Assembly (NCBI GenBank): GCA_929200515.1
Contig: CAKNAD010000020.1
Span: 1-19,664, forward strand
Direction of reading: 5' to 3'
Source of the DNA: Candidatus Gorgonimonas leptogorgiae
GTDB taxonomy: Bacteria > Pseudomonadota > Gammaproteobacteria > Pseudomonadales > Endozoicomonadaceae
DNA: 19,664 nt
Under the pieces are notes generated by a model. The model ran no database searches. It had not been told where the DNA came from and saw only the letters and a program-made list of their open reading frames with translations. The translations under genes and the position numbers were made by a program. This document shows, one piece after another, positions 16,833-19,664 of the stretch. Position 1 is the first letter of the stretch. Each line of letters starts with the position of its first letter.

Positions 16833-16854
16833 TCCCGCACCTAAAGTAGCGGGA
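16833..16854. repeat. GC-rich hairpin (TCCCGC ... GCGGGA)
   Basis: Arms TCCCGC (16833-16838) and GCGGGA (16849-16854) enclose a 10-base loop. It stands out in AT-rich surroundings and lies 23 bases past the stop of the J-domain gene. No T-run follows on either strand, so it is not a classical terminator; it resembles the short CCCGC/GCGGG palindromes dispersed in intergenic DNA of several intracellular bacteria. Only this copy is in the window. Confidence 0.5.
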
Positions 16855-16876
16855 GTTACAGCACTAATTGATAAGC

Positions 16877-17578
16877 TTAGTTAGCTGAGTTATTTAGTTT
16901 TATATATTCTAATAAAAACTCTTTGTGTTCTACTGCTGCATCAAAATTTGCTCTTGCTTCAGGACTAGGGTTTTTATCTGGATGCCACTGTCTTGCTTTT
17001 TTACGGAATGCTGAGTTTATATCTTTTTCAGATAAACTATTTATGTCTTTACCTTCTAAAGATAGCCCGTATAGTGCATCATTTAATTGTTGTGTGTTAT
17101 CGTTAACTTCTGGCTCATCGTAAGACCAGTTATAACTATTTGGCTCATCGTCAAACCTTGGCTTATCGTCAAACCTTGGCTTATCGTCAAACCTTGGCTC
17201 ATCGTAAAACCAATTATTATTGGTGTAGTTAGTATATCCTGTTTTAGGTATATTATTTTGCTCTGGAGTTGAATTAGGCTTTGGTCTTGAATTAAAATTC
17301 GTCTGACTGAAGCCAGTGAGCAAACTAAAGAATATCATGTTTATAAATAAATCTGCAAAAATGTTTTGCAAATCATCTTGTGGTTGTGTTACTTTACGAT
17401 TGTGAATACCCTGTGGTTTGATATCAAATAGAGCATCTAAGAAGTCTATACCATTGAAGTCACGCCTAGGTGTATATGTAACATTTTTGTTACTAAAAAT
17501 ATTATTTTTAGTATCAAAGTTATTAAAATGATCATGTATAAAAGCATTTTCGTTGCTTTTAGGAAAAAATACAGACAT
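16877..17578 (-). CDS. C-terminal J-domain protein with Asp/Pro repeat
   Basis: 233 aa. The J domain is at the C-terminus (about 158-226): helix II FRKKARQW, the diagnostic HPD at 199-201, then KNPSPEARANFDAAVEHKEFLLEY. J domains stimulate the ATPase of DnaK/Hsp70, so it is a cochaperone by family. It lacks the Gly/Phe and zinc regions of DnaJ. Residues 1-70 are polar, and 72-90 (NIFADLFINMIFFSLLTGF) form one hydrophobic stretch that could insert in a membrane. Residues 129-146 are three tandem copies of RFDDK/EP. The strong Shine-Dalgarno AGGAAGG fixes the ATG. A housekeeping role such as DjlA/CbpA is unlikely given the architecture; a role on the bacterial DnaK near the membrane or on host Hsp70 after secretion are both possible. 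Confidence 0.75.
   Translation of the reverse strand: MSVFFPKSNENAFIHDHFNNFDTKNNIFSNKNVTYTPRRDFNGIDFLDALFDIKPQGIHNRKVTQPQDDLQNIFADLFINMIFFSLLTGFSQTNFNSRPKPNSTPEQNNIPKTGYTNYTNNNWFYDEPRFDDKPRFDDKPRFDDEPNSYNWSYDEPEVNDNTQQLNDALYGLSLEGKDINSLSEKDINSAFRKKARQWHPDKNPSPEARANFDAAVEHKEFLLEYIKLNNSAN
17141..17194 (-). repeat. 18-bp tandem repeat, three copies, in the J-domain gene
   Basis: Three 18-base units (17141-17158, 17159-17176, 17177-17194) of the form TGGCTYATCGTCAAACCT; the second and third are identical and the first differs by one base. A decayed fourth unit follows at 17195-17212 and an isolated related unit lies at 17111-17128. Unit length is a multiple of three, so copy number can change without frameshift. 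Confidence 0.9.
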
Positions 17579-17737
17579 TTTGCCTTCCTTTTTTTTAAAT
17601 TAAGTGTTTTTACAGTAGGTATTTTCTTAGATAAGATACATAGCAATAAAGTTCATATTAATTTAATAAATTTAATATTTAACTTTTTAGTAACACAAAT
17701 AAATTATTTTAAAAAATTCTATTTTTGAAATATCTAC

Positions 17738-17743
17738 TATAAT
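17738..17743 (+). promoter_or_regulatory. Possible -10 box for the GST-like gene
   Basis: A perfect TATAAT lies 39 bases before the ATG at 17783. No good -35 hexamer is found 16-18 bases before it, so the assignment is tentative. Confidence 0.3.
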
Positions 17744-17782
17744 TTAACTAATATTATTAGTACTTTATGAGGAAGATTTATT

Positions 17783-18448
17783 ATGACTACCGAAAAATTG
17801 CAGTTGTTCAGTTTTAGTACTTGTCCTTATTTACAGAGTATAATTATCAATTTAAAAGAAAAGCAACAACCATTTGATGTAACTTATATCGATTTAGTTA
17901 ATAAAGAAGATTTTGCTGATATGCAAATACCTATAGGTAGAGTGCCAATATTAAAAGTTGGTGAAGAACTATTATTTGAATCTAGTGCTATTAACGAATA
18001 TATAGAAGATATTTCTACTAATAAATTACGTCCTGAAGACCCAATGCAATGTGCATACAGCAGATCTTGGATAGTATTTATACAAGATACGTTAATATCA
18101 TTATATAAAATATTTGCTGCCCCAAATGAAGCTGAATACACAGAATATTTAGAAAATTTATCAATCCAGTTAATAATATTAAATAGGGCTACAAGCACGC
18201 CATATTTTATGGGCAAAAATATGAGTTTAGTTGATATTGAAATAGCACCTCTGTTATATCGTATTCAACTTATTAAAAATATTAAAGGCCCCGATTTATT
18301 GGTAGATACTAAAAAATTGCAACAGCTAGCTAATAACTTATTTAATAAAAAAAGCATAGTCGAATCTGTACCCGAAAATTTTAATAATGATTTTATAGAA
18401 AAAATTAAAGGTTTTGATGGCCATCTATCGAAGATTACTAATATTTAA
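17783..18448 (+). CDS. Glutathione S-transferase family protein (CPY type)
   Basis: 221 aa, with a two-domain GST layout. The N-terminal thioredoxin-like domain carries FSTCPYLQSI (11-20), placing Cys14 at the glutathione site as in omega-like and other Cys-type GSTs, then IGRVPILKVGEELLFESSAINEYIED (51-76) with the cis-Pro (VP) and the Glu-Ser (ES) pair that binds the glutathione gamma-glutamyl group. The all-helical C-terminal domain includes MGKNMSLVDIEIAPLLYR (about 152-169), with the N-capping Ser/Asp motif. It is cytoplasmic, perhaps a thiol transferase or deglutathionylase. SspA also has this fold but usually lacks the Cys. AGGAAG lies 7 bases before the ATG. Monocistronic between AT-rich gaps. 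Confidence 0.85.
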   Translation: MTTEKLQLFSFSTCPYLQSIIINLKEKQQPFDVTYIDLVNKEDFADMQIPIGRVPILKVGEELLFESSAINEYIEDISTNKLRPEDPMQCAYSRSWIVFIQDTLISLYKIFAAPNEAEYTEYLENLSIQLIILNRATSTPYFMGKNMSLVDIEIAPLLYRIQLIKNIKGPDLLVDTKKLQQLANNLFNKKSIVESVPENFNNDFIEKIKGFDGHLSKITNI

Positions 18449-18505
18449 ATGTATTGATAGTATATTTCAAAGCTAAAAAACAAGTGTTTCTAACATAAAA
18501 TTGTG

Positions 18506-18535
18506 TTGCCGATAAACTAGCTATCTGTTTAATAT
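18506..18535 (+). promoter_or_regulatory. Possible promoter for the Memo-family gene
   Basis: TTGCCG (18506-18511) and TAATAT (18530-18535) are 18 bases apart and would give a leader of about 45 bases. Each hexamer matches four of six consensus positions. Confidence 0.3.
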
Positions 18536-18586
18536 TTTACAATGAATTTAAGGTAAAGAGATTAAATTAAGAGTTTAAGAGAGCTT

Positions 18587-19375
18587 ATGAAGATTCGCAA
18601 ACCAGCAGTTGCAGGAACGTTTTATCCCGATAGCAAAACCCAATTAACCCAAGAAATTCATCAATTATTAAATAAACAAGTTGTGCAAGATAGCTTGATA
18701 CCTAAAGCCATGATTTTACCTCATGCGGGAATAATATATTCTGGAGAAGTAGCAGCTGCTGGTTATAATTTAATTAGTCAAATCAAACAACAAGTAAAGC
18801 AGGTAGTTTTATTGGGTCCCTCACATTATGTGGCTTTTTCTGGAATAGCAACTAGCGATTGTGATGCCTTTATAACACCTTTAGGTACTATACCTCTAGC
18901 AACAGATTTAGCACAAACATTAGCGACTAAATTTCACCAAGTTGCAGTAATGAACGATGCTCATGATAGAGAACACAGTTTAGAAGTTCATTGCCCATTT
19001 TTGCAATGTACATTAGATAAATTTACCTTATTACCCTTAGCTGTTGGTGATTGTAGTGTACAAAAAGTAGCAGAAGTTATTGAATTCTTGTGGCAACAGC
19101 AAAACACTCTGATAATAATCAGCTCAGACTTAAGTCATTATCATAGTTACGAAGAAGCTATTGAATTAGATAACAAAACCGCAGAGAAAATCTTAAACTT
19201 TGATACTAGTGTTACCCCAGATCAAGCTTGCGGATGTTATCCTGTTAATGGCATGTTAGCAGTGGCTAAAAATAACAAACTTGCAATAAAAAAGTTATTA
19301 ATGCAAAATTCTGGAGATACCTCCGGAGATAAATTCCGTGTTGTCGGCTATGGTGCTTTTGCACTTTATAGTTAA
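18587..19375 (+). CDS. amrB: Memo family protein (AmmeMemoRadiSam system B)
   Basis: 262 aa, normal for the family. Motifs in order: RKPAVAGTFYP (4-14), LPHAG (44-48), LGPSH (76-80), EHSLEV...PFLQ (129-140), SSDLSHY (179-185) and ACG (214-216). His46, His80 and Cys215 match the positions that bind metal in human MEMO1. The family resembles extradiol dioxygenases in fold; in bacteria it is usually found with an AMMECR1 protein and a radical SAM enzyme, and its biochemical role is unsettled. Neither partner is in the window. The start is the conserved MKIRKPAVAG; AGAGAG stands 5 bases before it. It ends 21 bases from the convergent gene at the right edge. Confidence 0.93.
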   Translation: MKIRKPAVAGTFYPDSKTQLTQEIHQLLNKQVVQDSLIPKAMILPHAGIIYSGEVAAAGYNLISQIKQQVKQVVLLGPSHYVAFSGIATSDCDAFITPLGTIPLATDLAQTLATKFHQVAVMNDAHDREHSLEVHCPFLQCTLDKFTLLPLAVGDCSVQKVAEVIEFLWQQQNTLIIISSDLSHYHSYEEAIELDNKTAEKILNFDTSVTPDQACGCYPVNGMLAVAKNNKLAIKKLLMQNSGDTSGDKFRVVGYGAFALYS

Positions 19376-19396
19376 TTTTGAGTAGTTTAACTACCT

Positions 19397-19664
19397 CTAT
19401 GTTATTCCATTTAATTTACCCATGGATAGCCCAATATTATCGTATCTGCTACTTTTTAATACGTTAGGATTTATTTGTAAATCTGAGGTGATATTAACAT
19501 CCTTAGTTGCAGCTATTTTGTTTGCTAAGGAGTCTTGTATCATCAAACCTGGAGAAAATATAACAGATTGTTTTAGTACCAAATTATTATCTCGATAACT
19601 TAAACTGTTCGATCTGTTATGATTATTAAACTGACCTTTACCATAATAATTATCAGGTATTGCT
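19397..19664 (-). CDS. C-terminal part of an unrecognised protein (cut by window edge)
   Basis: An open frame of 89 codons with no stop runs from the right edge to TAG at 19397, so this is the 3' end of a gene that starts beyond the window; a TTG inside it at 19582 is not needed as a start. The visible 88 residues begin AIPDNYYGKGQFNNHNRS and end GLSMGKLNGIT. They are polar and Asn/Ser-rich, with FSPGLMIQDSLANKIAA in the middle. I see no membrane segment or family motif. It is convergent with the Memo gene; GTAGTTTAACTAC (19383-19395) in the 21-base gap is a near-palindrome but too small for a clear terminator. Confidence 0.6.
   Translation of the reverse strand, partial: AIPDNYYGKGQFNNHNRSNSLSYRDNNLVLKQSVIFSPGLMIQDSLANKIAATKDVNITSDLQINPNVLKSSRYDNIGLSMGKLNGIT

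Noticed and set aside
17783..18448. Naming the GST-like gene sspA
   Set aside because: SspA normally lacks the active-site Cys and is encoded next to sspB and ribosomal genes; here Cys14 is present and the context differs.

Overview
The window is AT-rich (roughly 30% G+C by eye) bacterial DNA. It carries Gram-negative envelope genes (waaF, bamB, a type Va autotransporter), and the WaaF is of the gammaproteobacterial type. Several proteins look like effectors, no flagellar or biosynthetic operons are seen, and intergenic DNA is long and AT-rich. This suggests a host-associated or intracellular gammaproteobacterium, perhaps Legionellales-like. The taxonomic guess rests on gene content only and is weak below the class level.

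Layout. Positions 56-4450 (minus strand) are mostly housekeeping: bamB, then the classic yceD-rpmF-plsX order, then a membrane-anchored TPR/retropepsin-like aspartic protease. plsX is not followed by fabH. Positions 4732-7084 (minus) hold a two-gene unit: a 442-aa protein with GT-B glycosyltransferase-like signatures, then a 337-aa protein resembling the HopA1 effector family. Divergent from it is waaF (7414-8442, plus), whose stop codon overlaps that of a convergent SAM-dependent methyltransferase gene (8439-9122, minus). Next come a 550-aa protein with a candidate papain-like Cys/His/Asp triad (9209-10861, minus), a 1874-aa autotransporter (10966-16590, minus) and a small C-terminal J-domain protein with an 18-bp tandem repeat (16877-17578, minus). 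The right end is ordinary again: a glutathione S-transferase-like gene, a Memo-family gene (both plus), and the C-terminal end of an unrecognised gene running in from the right edge.

How the genes fit together. bamB, the autotransporter and waaF concern the outer membrane: BamB helps the BAM complex insert barrels such as that of the autotransporter, and WaaF builds the LPS inner core. The GT-B-like protein, HopA1-like protein, putative cysteine protease and J-domain protein have features expected of proteins that act in or on a eukaryotic host. They lie together on one strand between conserved genes, interrupted only by waaF and the methyltransferase. I read 4.7-17.6 kb as an accessory host-interaction region. 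No secretion apparatus is in the window, so the effector role is inferred.
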